Below are positions 43,578 through 52,713 of a stretch of DNA of 64,000 bases, one piece after another. The notes below the pieces were generated by a model that was given only the letters and a program-made list of their open reading frames with translations, was not told the DNA's origin and ran no database searches. How positions within the stretch are numbered: position 1 is the stretch's first letter; the number at the start of each line of letters is the position of its first letter. The stretch is taken from contig NZ_JAVLAS010000001.1 in the NCBI RefSeq assembly GCF_032190635.1, positions 2,418,001-2,482,000 of the forward strand. The letters are read 5' to 3'. Origin of the DNA: Levilactobacillus zymae. Lineage in GTDB: Bacteria; Bacillota; Bacilli; Lactobacillales; Lactobacillaceae. The position numbers and the translations under genes are program-made.

Positions 43578-44610
43578 GGCAAATTCTATAATTAATCCGA
43601 ACAGAAATTAAAAAGCCCAAAGCAATCACTTACAATGGTAGTAGCTAATTCCAACCAATATAGGGAGTGATTACTTTGGGTACATCTACTTTATCACGTT
43701 TTCAACGTGGCGCACTAGCACAACTGGTCAATGAGGGGAATAAATCTTACCAAGTAATGGCTGACGCCTTAGGCGTCGCCAAAGCTACGATTAGCTATGA
43801 GTTGGACCGGGTTAAACCTTATGATCCAGAATTAGCTCAGCAAGATGCAGATCGCAAAAGGCGGAATTGCGGTCGTCGTTCGATGCTGACGGCAGCATTA
43901 GCGACTTTAATTACCAATCACTTACGATTAACCTGGTCACCAGAAACCATTGCGGCCGCTTATAACTTGAGCACTGCGTCAATTTATAATTGGCTTAATC
44001 GTGGCTGGCTCCTCTTCAAATTGACTGATCTACCCAATCGGAATGTCCGCCAGCACCGAGTGAGCGAAAATCGTGGGAAATTTACAAGTGGGACTTCCAT
44101 CGAACAACGGCCAACAACTGTTAATCAACGGTTAGCTTTTGGTCATTGGGAAGTAGATACGGTGCTTTCTAGTCGAAGTGAGTCACGATCATGTCTGGTT
44201 ACATTCGTAGAACGTAAGACCCGACTTCTATGGGCCATCAAAGCCCCTAATAGAACGGCTAAGGCTCTAAACACCGCCTTTGGCAAGTTTATGGGGGCCT
44301 TCGGTCCCCAAGTAAAATCCATTACTGTTGATCATGGTAAAGAGTTTGCCAATTATCAGGCCTTAGAACAGGATTATCAGATCAAAGTTTATTTTTGCCA
44401 TCCATATTCACCATGGGAGCGAGGTTCCAATGAATATTTTAATAGACGGTTACGCTGGTTCTTCCCGAAAAAGACCAATTTTAGCCAAGTAACGACTGAT
44501 GAGATCCTAGCAGCACTTGAACTAATTAATCAACGACCATTAAAAATACATCATCAACAGACTGCCATTGAAAGATTCCGGGCTTGTTCGGATTAAACTT
44601 GTAATTTGCC
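43578..44610 (+). mobile_element. Second IS30-family element, upstream of araC
   Basis: This 1033-bp element has inverted ends GGCAAATT/AATTTGCC and inner AATCCGAAC. The 4-bp target duplication ATGT lies at 43574-43577 and 44611-44614. It differs from ISLpl1. It is inserted in the 5' leader of the araC gene, 32 bp before its ATG. Confidence 0.9.
43676..44596 (+). CDS. IS30-family transposase, second type
   Basis: This transposase of about 306 residues is distantly related to the ISLpl1 enzyme. The TTG at 43676 is seven bases after GGGAG and is preferred to the overlapping GTG at 43667. The helix-turn-helix VMADALGVAKATISYEL is near the N-terminus. The DDE core is HWEVDTVLS, TVDHGKEF and PWERGSNEYFNR. 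It is intact. Confidence 0.93.
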   Translation: MGTSTLSRFQRGALAQLVNEGNKSYQVMADALGVAKATISYELDRVKPYDPELAQQDADRKRRNCGRRSMLTAALATLITNHLRLTWSPETIAAAYNLSTASIYNWLNRGWLLFKLTDLPNRNVRQHRVSENRGKFTSGTSIEQRPTTVNQRLAFGHWEVDTVLSSRSESRSCLVTFVERKTRLLWAIKAPNRTAKALNTAFGKFMGAFGPQVKSITVDHGKEFANYQALEQDYQIKVYFCHPYSPWERGSNEYFNRRLRWFFPKKTNFSQVTTDEILAALELINQRPLKIHHQQTAIERFRACSD

Positions 44611-44629
44611 ATGTTTTTTGTTATATTGT

Positions 44630-45672
44630 GGTAGATTGCAAATTTAATCCGAATTTTTGGACAAATTGGTCAGCATAACCTGATACGGTGTTTGCCAGTC
44701 GAGTATTTTAAGCGGTCGCTGGTTAATTTGGAGTAACGTCGTCGTTAAATCTTGAGCACTAATGTGCTCAAAACGAGTCCCCTTAGGATAAAAATAACGT
44801 AAATTCCGATTAAAGCGTTCATTACTACCACGTTCAGCTGGCGTATAAGCATGACAGTAATAGGTCTTAATACCATATTGTGATTCAAATGATACTAGCC
44901 CACTAAACTCAGTACCACGGTCCACAGTAAAACTGTGCACCGGTCCATTAAAAGTTGTTAGGAACTTAGTCAGTGCTTCATTAACACTCGCTGTCGTTCG
45001 ATCTTTTAACCGGTATGCCCAAAGGAACCGTGATTTTCGATCGATTAAAGTTAATAAAACTGCCTTACTATGCCCACGAGGACCAACGACTGTATCTAGT
45101 TCAAAATCGCCGATGCGATTACGTTGATTAATCATCATGGGACGCTGTTCAATTGATCGCCCCAAAGATTGATTATATTTGGATCGTTGGTCAACGTTAC
45201 GCCGTTGGCGTACGCCATGTTCAGGTAGATCATTCAAGGAGAAATCAATTCTCCCCTGATTTAGCCAATTATAAATAGATTTAGTAGCTAGTTTAAATTC
45301 GTGAGCAATCATTCCTGGTGACCAGCTTAGACGTAAATGGTTGAGAATTTTTTGCTTTAACTCATCGCTCAGCTTAGTTTTCCGACCACATCGTGATCGC
45401 TTGTATTCGGCATCTGTTTGTGCTAATTCAGCCTGATAAGGTTGACATCGAGATAATTCATAAGAAATTGTTGACGGTGATCGGTTCAGCCGAACGCCCA
45501 TTTGGATATTGGACAGCCCTAGTTCACAAAAGGTTTCGATTTTAATTCGTTCGGAATAGGTTATACTAGACAAAAGATCAGCTCCTAAAAGATGGGTTTG
45601 TGGTAAACACCATTTTAAAGGAAGCTGATCTTTTTTGTCCGAACAGCGTTCGGATTAATTTTACAATCTACC
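44630..45672 (-). mobile_element. ISLpl1-like element, copy B
   Basis: This 1043-bp element has the same ends as copy A in opposite orientation, with 4-bp target duplication TTGT at 44626-44629 and 45673-45676. It lies only 19 bp from the second-type IS30, between the araC leader and the GH43 promoter. Confidence 0.93.
44644..45573 (-). CDS. IS30-family transposase, copy B
   Basis: The 309-residue product is identical to copies A and C, with intact helix-turn-helix and DDE residues and a TTG start after AGGAGCTGA. Identity of the three copies allows homologous recombination between them: copies B and C are in the same orientation, A is inverted. Confidence 0.95.
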   Translation of the reverse strand: MSSITYSERIKIETFCELGLSNIQMGVRLNRSPSTISYELSRCQPYQAELAQTDAEYKRSRCGRKTKLSDELKQKILNHLRLSWSPGMIAHEFKLATKSIYNWLNQGRIDFSLNDLPEHGVRQRRNVDQRSKYNQSLGRSIEQRPMMINQRNRIGDFELDTVVGPRGHSKAVLLTLIDRKSRFLWAYRLKDRTTASVNEALTKFLTTFNGPVHSFTVDRGTEFSGLVSFESQYGIKTYYCHAYTPAERGSNERFNRNLRYFYPKGTRFEHISAQDLTTTLLQINQRPLKILDWQTPYQVMLTNLSKNSD

Positions 45673-45713
45673 TTGTAACCTCTTTATTTCCAATCGTCTA
45701 CAGACGGCCCAAA

Positions 45714-45746
45714 GTTGGTTGCTTTCAACAACTAAGCTAGTATAAT
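45714..45746 (+). promoter_or_regulatory. Promoter and XylR-type operator of the GH43 gene
   Basis: TTGCTT (45719-45724) and TATAAT (45741-45746) are 16 bp apart. GTTGGTT-N9-AACTAAG (45714-45736) overlaps the -35 and spacer, so a bound repressor would block polymerase. Confidence 0.7.
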
Positions 45747-45761
45747 AAGCCACAAACGGAT

Positions 45762-45775
45762 ATAAAACGCTTTCA
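45762..45775. promoter_or_regulatory. cre-like site, GH43 gene
   Basis: On the minus strand TGAAAGCGTTTTAT matches the cre consensus except for the last two bases. It sits about 15 bp after the -10. Confidence 0.6.
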
Positions 45776-45806
45776 TAGCTTTATATCATCCAAAGGAGAC
45801 GTTAAT

Positions 45807-47423
45807 TTGCAAATTAAAAACCCAATTCTCACCGGTTTTCATCCCGACCCCAGCATCATCCGGGTCCACAATACATACTACATCGCCAACTCAACCTTCG
45901 AATGGTTCCCCGGCGTGCGGCTGCACCAATCAACGGACCTAGTGCACTGGACACAAGTCCCTTCCCCGCTAGCCTCTACCCGCTTAGTGAACATGATCGG
46001 CGATCCCGCTTCCGGTGGTGTTTGGGCCCCAGACCTGTCTTACGCGGACGGGAAGTTCTGGTTGGTCTACTCCGACGTTAAATCCGTGCAGGGGCCCTTT
46101 AAAGACCTGCAGAACTACCTGACGACCGCCGAATCGATCGAAGGCCCCTGGTCCGATCCCGTACCCCTAAACAGTCTCGGCTTTGACGCCTCGCTATTTC
46201 ACGACCAGGATGGACGCAAATACCTGGTCCAACAGACCTGGGATCACCGCGAATACCACAACCCCTTTAACGGGATTACCCTGACCGAATACGACCCTCA
46301 GTCCCAACGGTTGTTACCCGAGACGGCGCGGACCATCTCTCAAGGTGACGACGTCCGCTTGGTCGAAGGGCCCCACCTATACCGGCACAACGGCTATTAC
46401 TACCTCTTCGCTGCCGAGGGCGGGACCGCCTTTGCCCACCAGGAAATCGTGGCCCGCTCTAAGACCCTCGACGCACTATCCTTCGTCAACCAGCCCGATG
46501 GTCCCTTCATCACGAACATGGACTCGCCAGACTCGTACCTTCAAAAGCAGGGGCACGGTGAACTCGTCGATACACCGGATGGTGAATGGTACTACGCCTC
46601 ATTAGTCTCACGGCCGTGGCACCACGCCAACGAATCCACCCACGATCCCCGGGGCTGGAGTAGCCTAGGTCGCGAAACGTCCCTGCAAAAGGTAACCTGG
46701 GACGACGCGGGCTGGCCCCGGATCGTCGGCGGCCACAACGGGACCACCCTGGTCGACGCGCCAAAGGGAAGTTTAGTCACCCCAGTCGTGACTCAACAAG
46801 CTCAGCACGACGATTTCCAAGCACCAGCCCTCGATCCTAATTGGAACACGCTACGTCAGCCCTTCTCTGCTAAGCTGGGCACGGTCGGTAACGGCAAGTT
46901 AACCCTAGTGGGGCGCCAATCGCTCTCCAGCACCTTCGACGTTTCAATGGTCGCCCGGCGCTGGCAAGCCTTCGAGTTCGACGCCACGACTCAGCTGAGC
47001 TTTAACCCTACCAGCTATCAACAAATGGCGGGCCTAGTGAACTTCTATAACGACCGCCACTACTCCTGGGTCTTTATCACCCGCGACGAGCAACGGGGCC
47101 CCGTGATTGAAGTCGCTCAAAATGACGATAATCACTACACGTCCTTCCTCAAGGACCAGGCCATTCAGATCCCTGCGGGCACCCACAAGGTTTGGTTTAA
47201 AACCGCCGTTCGGACCCAAACCTATCAATACCAATATTCCTTCAACGGAACCGATTGGCACACCATCCCCGTGACCTTAGATGCCGCCATTCTCTCGGAC
47301 GACTACGTCATGCAAAACTACGGTGGCTTCTTCACGGGCGCGTTCGTGGGGTTGGCCGCGGTAGATTACGCCGGCTACCAAACGCCCGCAAACTTCTTTA
47401 AATTCGACTACACGGAACTTTAA
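45807..47423 (+). CDS. xynB: GH43 beta-xylosidase
   Basis: This 538-residue cytoplasmic xylosidase has a TTG start at 45807 after AAAGGAG. The five-bladed propeller catalytic acids are in FHPDPSIIR (base), GVWAPDLSY (pKa modulator) and LVEGPHLYR (general acid). The C-terminal beta-sandwich (from about 330) contributes to the active site in this subgroup. It is the only plus-strand structural gene of the xylan block and has its own operator and cre. Confidence 0.95.
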   Translation: MQIKNPILTGFHPDPSIIRVHNTYYIANSTFEWFPGVRLHQSTDLVHWTQVPSPLASTRLVNMIGDPASGGVWAPDLSYADGKFWLVYSDVKSVQGPFKDLQNYLTTAESIEGPWSDPVPLNSLGFDASLFHDQDGRKYLVQQTWDHREYHNPFNGITLTEYDPQSQRLLPETARTISQGDDVRLVEGPHLYRHNGYYYLFAAEGGTAFAHQEIVARSKTLDALSFVNQPDGPFITNMDSPDSYLQKQGHGELVDTPDGEWYYASLVSRPWHHANESTHDPRGWSSLGRETSLQKVTWDDAGWPRIVGGHNGTTLVDAPKGSLVTPVVTQQAQHDDFQAPALDPNWNTLRQPFSAKLGTVGNGKLTLVGRQSLSSTFDVSMVARRWQAFEFDATTQLSFNPTSYQQMAGLVNFYNDRHYSWVFITRDEQRGPVIEVAQNDDNHYTSFLKDQAIQIPAGTHKVWFKTAVRTQTYQYQYSFNGTDWHTIPVTLDAAILSDDYVMQNYGGFFTGAFVGLAAVDYAGYQTPANFFKFDYTEL

Positions 47424-47447
47424 CTCACCGGAAAGGAACGGATCAGC

Positions 47448-47516
47448 ATGCAAGAATTCAGTCACCCTCACCTAAAAAAGCCGCCCCAGGCGACTTTGCA
47501 CCACAACCTTTTCTGA
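47448..47516 (+). CDS. Possible 22-codon remnant after the GH43 gene
   Basis: GGAAAGGAACGG is followed seven bases on by ATG and 22 codons rich in Pro and His, ending TGA. The good ribosome binding site 25 bp behind xynB suggests that a second gene once followed. The peptide matches nothing I know. Confidence 0.3.
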   Translation: MQEFSHPHLKKPPQATLHHNLF

Positions 47517-47564
47517 CAGCTAGCGATTGTCACCGCTATTATCCGGAAAACCGGACCACAGGCA

Positions 47565-47602
47565 CCAAAAAAGGCCACCCGTTTGGAGGTGACCCTTTAA
47601 TA
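47565..47602 (-). terminator. Terminator of the distal xylose symporter gene
   Basis: On the minus strand AAAGGGTCACC and GGGTGGCCTTT form an imperfect stem followed by six T. Confidence 0.65.
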
Positions 47603-47656
47603 GAATTGACGGCATTAACGTTTAAATGGTACGCCGTTACTGGTCTTAAAAGACGA

Positions 47657-49030
47657 CTAGTGTTGCGCCGAGAACTTGGCTTCCTTTTCGCCGCTCTTGG
47701 CCCGTAACGTCGCTTCGATTTCTTCCAACGACCGGTTCCGCGTTTCGAAGACCATCTTGTGCACGAACCAGATGGACACGAAGCACAGAATGCCGTAACC
47801 AATGAATAAACTCCCCGTACCGAAGAAGTCCAGTAAGGACGGGAACGTCAGGGAAACCACCATGTTGGCCGTCCAGTTAATCACACTGGCAAAGGAGTTC
47901 CCTAAGCCCCGAATGTTCAACGGGAAGACTTCCCCGATCATGACCCACATCACCGGACCCCAGGTTGCGGAGAAAAACGCGATGTAGACGGTTAAGGCGA
48001 GTACACAGACCACGGCGGCCGTGAAGGACCCGTGAGAGAACTTCATGGCGATGCTCATGATGAACAACGACACACCCATGCCGATGGCCCCGCCAATCAG
48101 CATTTTCTTCCGGTCAATCTTATCCATGATCGCCACGGCAACGGCCGTCACAATCACGTTAAAGATCCCGATTCCGATGTGGGCTAACAGGGCCGCGGAG
48201 ACCCCGAATCCCACGTCGGTAAAGATGGTTGGTGCGTAGTACAGCACGGTGTTACATCCCATGACTTGTTGGAAGATGGCTAAGCCCACCCCGATAACCA
48301 GTGCCGGCCGGACCATCTTACTGAAGAGTTCCTTCCAACCACCACTAACAATTTTGGCTTGTTTTTGAATCTGGGCGACTTCTTGATCGACGGCCGCTTG
48401 GTCGTGCTTGTTCATGGTATCCAACACTTCACGCGCCGCAACCAGGTGCCCCTGCTTGACCAGGAACCGAGGCGATTCGGGTAAGATTAATCCCCCTAAG
48501 AACAGTAGCGCCGCTGGAATGGCCGCAAACCCTAGCATCCACCGCCAACCGGTGTACATCCCGGAGAAGGTGTAGTTGGTGACGTAGGCCAGGAAAATCC
48601 CGGTCATGACCATCAGCTGGAACAAACTAGACACGGTCCCCCGCTTATCGGCCGGCGATAATTCGGCCAGGTAGGTGGGAATCAAGGCCGAGGCGGCCCC
48701 GACGGCCATCCCCAGGATGATTCGGAAAATGATCAGCGTCCAGAACTCTGGCGCAAACGCCGATCCTAAGGCGCCGACGAAGAAGATAATGGCGGATAAT
48801 AGCAAAAGCTTGCGCCGACCGAACCGGTCAGACGACGGTCCGATAATGGCCGCCCCGAGGATGGCCCCTAACAGAACCGCACTCACTACCCAGCCCTGTT
48901 GCCAAGACCCCAAGTTCATTTGCTTTTGAATGAACAGGATGGCCCCGGAGATGACCCCGGTATCGTACCCGAAGAGTAATCCTCCGAGGGCACCGAAGAA
49001 ATACACAAACCCAGTTGAAACTTTTCGCAT
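47657..49030 (-). CDS. xylT: D-xylose:proton symporter, distal copy
   Basis: This 457-residue MFS sugar porter starts at the ATG at 49030 (GGGAG upstream), in line with its paralogue. It has GALGGLLFGYDTGVISGA in helix 1, the sugar-porter signatures GPSSDRFGRRK and ILPESPRFLVKQG, and the sugar-binding QQVMGCN. Its promoter has a cre-like site at the -35 and a XylR operator after the -10. It is a near duplicate of the gene at 49362. Confidence 0.92.
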   Translation of the reverse strand: MRKVSTGFVYFFGALGGLLFGYDTGVISGAILFIQKQMNLGSWQQGWVVSAVLLGAILGAAIIGPSSDRFGRRKLLLLSAIIFFVGALGSAFAPEFWTLIIFRIILGMAVGAASALIPTYLAELSPADKRGTVSSLFQLMVMTGIFLAYVTNYTFSGMYTGWRWMLGFAAIPAALLFLGGLILPESPRFLVKQGHLVAAREVLDTMNKHDQAAVDQEVAQIQKQAKIVSGGWKELFSKMVRPALVIGVGLAIFQQVMGCNTVLYYAPTIFTDVGFGVSAALLAHIGIGIFNVIVTAVAVAIMDKIDRKKMLIGGAIGMGVSLFIMSIAMKFSHGSFTAAVVCVLALTVYIAFFSATWGPVMWVMIGEVFPLNIRGLGNSFASVINWTANMVVSLTFPSLLDFFGTGSLFIGYGILCFVSIWFVHKMVFETRNRSLEEIEATLRAKSGEKEAKFSAQH

Positions 49031-49101
49031 CTTTTTAATTGCTCCCTTTTCGCGGTATTGACCGTGTGCTTTAAAGTCACCGGAAATGGCTTTATCTTTA
49101 A

Positions 49102-49124
49102 GTTGGTTGATGCACGCAACCAAC
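49102..49124. promoter_or_regulatory. XylR-type operator, distal xylT
   Basis: GTTGGTT-N9-AACCAAC is a perfect 7-bp palindrome. It lies just after a -10 TATACT (minus strand, 49133-49138). Confidence 0.75.
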
Positions 49125-49157
49125 CATGAGAATAGTATAGCGCTCTCATCCCAAAAA

Positions 49158-49171
49158 TGAAAGCGCTATTT
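49158..49171. promoter_or_regulatory. cre-like site, distal xylT
   Basis: TGAAAGCGCTATTT keeps the cre core but not its last two bases. It overlaps the -35 region of the minus-strand promoter. Confidence 0.5.
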
Positions 49172-49316
49172 TTGAATTCTATACCTTAATAGCGAAGATT
49201 ACGTCTTGCGGCCCGCCATGAAGCCGCTCACAATCCAATCGATTCTGTCTTTTCAGAATTTAAGAAAACCCGAACATCTTTCGATCGTCGTTTTCAGGAA
49301 TTTTCAATAACCAACA

Positions 49317-49347
49317 AAAAAAGTCGGGCTCTCGTCCCGACTTTTTA
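49317..49347 (-). terminator. Terminator of the proximal xylT gene
   Basis: AAAAAGTCGGG and CCCGACTTTTT form an 11-bp stem around an 8-nt loop, 15 bp after the stop. Confidence 0.9.
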
Positions 49348-49361
49348 CCGTTCAGTTTAAA

Positions 49362-50729
49362 TTAGTGAGCTAAACTGGCATCCTTTTCGGCTGCCTTTTC
49401 CCGCAACGTCCCTTCGATTTCTTCCAAGGAACGGTTCCGCGTTTCGAAAACCTTCTTCTGGACGAACCAGATGGAAGCGAAACAGAGGACCCCGTAACCG
49501 ATAAATAAACTACCAGTTCCGAAGAAGTCTAACAGCGCTGGGAAGGTCAGGGAAACCACCATGTTAGCGGACCAGTTAATCACACTGGCAAACGAGTTCC
49601 CTAAGCCCCGGATGTTCAATGGGAAGACTTCCCCAATCATCACCCACATTACCGGACCCCAAGTTGCGGAGAAGAAGGCAATGTAAATCGTCAACGCAAT
49701 CACACTGATGACGGCTGCCGTGAAGGAACCGCCGGAGAACTTCATCCCGATACTCATCACGAACAGGGAAATCCCCATCCCGACGGCACCGATGTTCAAC
49801 ATCTTCTTCCGGTCAATCTTATCCATGATGGCCACGGCAACCGCGGTCACGATCACGTTAAAGATCCCGATCCCGATATGGGCAATCAAGGCCGCGGAGA
49901 CCCCGAACCCAACGTCGGTAAAGATGGTTGGTGCGTAGTACAACACGGTGTTACAACCCATGACCTGTTGGAAGATGGCTAACCCAATCCCGATAACCAG
50001 GGAAGGCCGGACCATCTTACCAAAGAGTTCGGACCAGCCACCACTCTTAATCTTAGCTTGTTCGTGGATCTGCGCTAATTCTTCGTCAACGGCAGCTTTA
50101 TCGTGCTTGTTCATGGTGTCTAAGACTTCACGAGCGGCTTCACCGTGACCCGTCTTCACCAGGTAACGTGGTGATTCCGGTAAGATCAGCCCCCCTAAGA
50201 ACAGTAATGCGGCTGGGACAGCGGCTAGCCCGAGCATCCACCGCCAACCGGTGTACATCCCGGAGAAGGTGTAATTCGTGACGTAAGCCAGGAAGATCCC
50301 GGTCATCACCATCAGTTGGAACAGACTGGACACGGTCCCCCGCTTGCTAGCCGGTGCTAACTCGGCTAAGTAGGTCGGGATCAAGGCCGAAGCCGCCCCC
50401 ACGGCCATCCCTAAGATGACCCGTGAGATGATTAACGTCCAGAATTCTGGGGCGAATGCGGAGCCTAACGCCCCGACGAAGAAGATAATAGCTGAGAATA
50501 ATAATAGTTTACGCCGACCGTACCGGTCAGACGAAGGTCCAATGATGGCCGCCCCGAGGATGGCCCCCAGCAGAACCGCACTGACGACCCACCCTTGTTG
50601 CCAGGCGCCTAAATGCATTTGCTTTTGGATAAACAGAATGGCCCCCGAAATTACCCCGGTATCGTATCCGAAGAGAAGACCGCCCAATGCGCCAAAGAAG
50701 TAGACAAAACCTGTAGAGACTTTTCGCAT
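49362..50729 (-). CDS. xylT: D-xylose:proton symporter, proximal copy
   Basis: This 455-residue MFS sugar porter is nearly identical to the distal copy. It shares the GYDTGVISGA, GPSSDRYGRRK, LPESPRYLV and QQVMGCN motifs. It lies next to xylB with its own operator and cre-like promoter and its own terminator, so the two symporters are separate transcription units. The duplication may raise uptake capacity or cover xylose and arabinose; the sequence alone does not decide. Confidence 0.94.
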   Translation of the reverse strand: MRKVSTGFVYFFGALGGLLFGYDTGVISGAILFIQKQMHLGAWQQGWVVSAVLLGAILGAAIIGPSSDRYGRRKLLLFSAIIFFVGALGSAFAPEFWTLIISRVILGMAVGAASALIPTYLAELAPASKRGTVSSLFQLMVMTGIFLAYVTNYTFSGMYTGWRWMLGLAAVPAALLFLGGLILPESPRYLVKTGHGEAAREVLDTMNKHDKAAVDEELAQIHEQAKIKSGGWSELFGKMVRPSLVIGIGLAIFQQVMGCNTVLYYAPTIFTDVGFGVSAALIAHIGIGIFNVIVTAVAVAIMDKIDRKKMLNIGAVGMGISLFVMSIGMKFSGGSFTAAVISVIALTIYIAFFSATWGPVMWVMIGEVFPLNIRGLGNSFASVINWSANMVVSLTFPALLDFFGTGSLFIGYGVLCFASIWFVQKKVFETRNRSLEEIEGTLREKAAEKDASLAH

Positions 50730-50801
50730 AGTTTTTAGCTCCTTAGTGTAATGTTGCTTACCGATTCAGTCAGATGTAAGTTGGTGACTGTCGTTAACTA
50801 T

Positions 50802-50824
50802 GTTGGTTGGTTTAAACTACCAAC
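50802..50824. promoter_or_regulatory. XylR-type operator, proximal xylT
   Basis: GTTGGTT-N9-TACCAAC has one mismatch from the palindrome. It lies after a minus-strand -10 TATATT (50835-50840). Confidence 0.7.
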
Positions 50825-50858
50825 CTTGATGTTAAATATAGCATGTTTCTGGTCATAA

Positions 50859-50872
50859 AGAAAGCGTTTTCT
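50859..50872. promoter_or_regulatory. cre-like site, proximal xylT
   Basis: AGAAAGCGTTTTCT is palindromic with the cre core GAAAGCGTTTTC; the outer bases differ from the consensus. It overlaps the -35 region. Confidence 0.6.
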
Positions 50873-51009
50873 TTATTTTTTTGAATTTACCTGAGAATTG
50901 GCCCCCGAAGTTACATCCAATCGGGAAACTTGCGGTTGGTTAGTTGAACTTATTGATTACTTACGATTGTATAGTTCGTTATTTCGCCAAACCGGTTCCC
51001 CGTGATGCT

Positions 51010-51045
51010 CAAAAAATGGTCCGGGTCTGCACCCGCACCATTTTC
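51010..51045 (-). terminator. xylB terminator
   Basis: On the minus strand AAAATGGTGCGGGT and ACCCGGACCATTTT pair, followed by further T residues. Confidence 0.85.
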
Positions 51046-51059
51046 CGAATTAGCTTAAA

Positions 51060-52571
51060 TTAGTTCAGGTTTTCCCGTCGGTAGTCCAGCAGGTCTTCAC
51101 TGATCTGCTTGGTCTGCCCGTAAACCTGTTTGTAAATCTGGTGCAGCTTCTGGTACTTCGCCACGTTAGCCGGAATCGGTTGATATTCCTTGCCAAAGTG
51201 CACGAAGGTCTCAGCACAGTCTTGCAGGGAATCGAACCAGCCCAAGCCGTTGGCAGCCATCATGGCGGCCCCCATACCGGGTCCCTGTTCGTTCTTCAAG
51301 CTGACGACCTTCCGGTTAAAGATGTCGGCCTGGATCTGGAGCCAAAGTGGACTCTTAGCCCCGCCCCCGATGGACACGACCGTATCGAAGTCGCCCCCGT
51401 TGTCTTCGTAGATGTCGAAGAGGTCTCTAAACGAGAAGATGATGCCTTCCAAGACGGCCCGCACGAAGTCGTAACGTTGGTGAATGCCATCGATCCCGGT
51501 AAAGCTCCCGCGAATGTTGGCGTCGGCGTACGGCGCCCGTTCACCCACGATGTACGGGGTGTAGAGTAAGCCGTTGGCCCCGACGGTCGATTTGCCCGCA
51601 CTAGCCACCACGTCGTTAAAGTCTTCGGCTGGCGCAAACGTCTTCTTAAACCAGCTCAGCGAATACCCTGCGGCCAGCGTGACCCCCATCGAGTAGAACT
51701 TATCGGGAATCGCGTGGTCCTCAAATTGGAGCACGCCGTGGTAGTTCACGTCCGCGTTGTCTTCGTACTTCAAGACTACGCCGGACGTCCCGATACTAGA
51801 CATGACCATGTTGGGGTGCAGAATCCCCGCCCCCACGGCACCGGCCGCGTTATCGGCGGCCCCACCAAAGACCTTGGTGGCCGGGGTCAACCCGGAGAAT
51901 TCGGCGTAGGCCGGCGTCACCGTCCCGGCTAAGTCGATCGACTTAATTAACGGTGGACACATGCTCATAGGAATGTCGAACACGTCACAGATGCGCTGAC
52001 TCCATTGCCCTTTGGCAACGTCCAAGAGCACCGTCCCGGTCGCATCGGAATAATCCATTGCTAGGTTACCGGTCATCCGGTAACGCACGTAATCCTTCGG
52101 TAAGACGAAGTACTTCGCTTTGGCCCAGATATCGGGTTCATTTTCCTTAACCCACAACAACTTGGTCAGCGTAAAGCCTTCCAGGGGTTGGTTGCGGGTG
52201 ATGTCGATGAACTCGTCGCCCATCTTGGCCATGATCTCTTCGCGCTGCGCCGTGGTCCGCGTATCGTTCCAGAGAATGGCGGGCCGCAAGACCTTCTTAT
52301 TCTCGTCTAATAGGACCAAGCCGTGCATTTGACCCGAAAAGCTCAGGCCTTCGATGTCTTCGGCGGCCAGGTGATCCGTTAAGATCAAGCGCACGATGGC
52401 CACGGTCGTCCCGGAAACCCAGTCTTCGGGGTTCTGTTCGTTATACCCGGGTTGCTGCTGGATCAGGTCGTAGTCGAAGCTTTCTTGGGCCACAATCTGC
52501 CCGCTGTGGTCGAGGGCCGAGACCTTGACGGCACTGGTCCCCAGGTCCACACCAAGTACATACTTTCCCAT
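51060..52571 (-). CDS. xylB: Xylulokinase
   Basis: The enzyme phosphorylates D-xylulose to feed the phosphoketolase pathway. The 503-residue product starts at 52571 after TTGGAGG; the longer frame runs into the xylA terminator. It is an FGGY kinase, with [15 protein letters not shown] at the N-terminus, SGQMHGLV for substrate and [17 protein letters not shown] as the C-terminal signature. It is separated from xylA by a terminator, so xylA may be made in excess over xylB. Confidence 0.97.
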   Translation of the reverse strand: MGKYVLGVDLGTSAVKVSALDHSGQIVAQESFDYDLIQQQPGYNEQNPEDWVSGTTVAIVRLILTDHLAAEDIEGLSFSGQMHGLVLLDENKKVLRPAILWNDTRTTAQREEIMAKMGDEFIDITRNQPLEGFTLTKLLWVKENEPDIWAKAKYFVLPKDYVRYRMTGNLAMDYSDATGTVLLDVAKGQWSQRICDVFDIPMSMCPPLIKSIDLAGTVTPAYAEFSGLTPATKVFGGAADNAAGAVGAGILHPNMVMSSIGTSGVVLKYEDNADVNYHGVLQFEDHAIPDKFYSMGVTLAAGYSLSWFKKTFAPAEDFNDVVASAGKSTVGANGLLYTPYIVGERAPYADANIRGSFTGIDGIHQRYDFVRAVLEGIIFSFRDLFDIYEDNGGDFDTVVSIGGGAKSPLWLQIQADIFNRKVVSLKNEQGPGMGAAMMAANGLGWFDSLQDCAETFVHFGKEYQPIPANVAKYQKLHQIYKQVYGQTKQISEDLLDYRRENLN

Positions 52572-52640
52572 TAATGGTTCCTCCAATCGGTAGTTGACTA
52601 TCCACAAACGTGGTACTGCTTTTAGGATACCCGTTCTGAG

Positions 52641-52680
52641 TAAAAATGGCGGACGGACTTCCCGTCCGTCCACCATTTTT
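52641..52680 (-). terminator. Terminator between xylA and xylB
   Basis: AAAAATGG-N-GGACGGAC and GTCCGTCC-N-CCATTTTT form a strong symmetrical hairpin in the 143-bp gap. Partial read-through would set the xylA:xylB ratio. Confidence 0.85.
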
Positions 52681-52713
52681 GACTGTTATATCGCGTCACA
52701 GGTAACCGTCAGA

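Noticed and set aside
42859..43629. AraC gene starting inside the second IS30 end
   Set aside because: The extra 28 codons come from IS sequence; the ATG at 43545 with GGGAAGCAGG is the native start.
41821..45672. Composite transposon made of ISLpl1 copies A and B
   Set aside because: Each IS has its own 4-bp target duplication, showing separate insertions and not one mobile unit.
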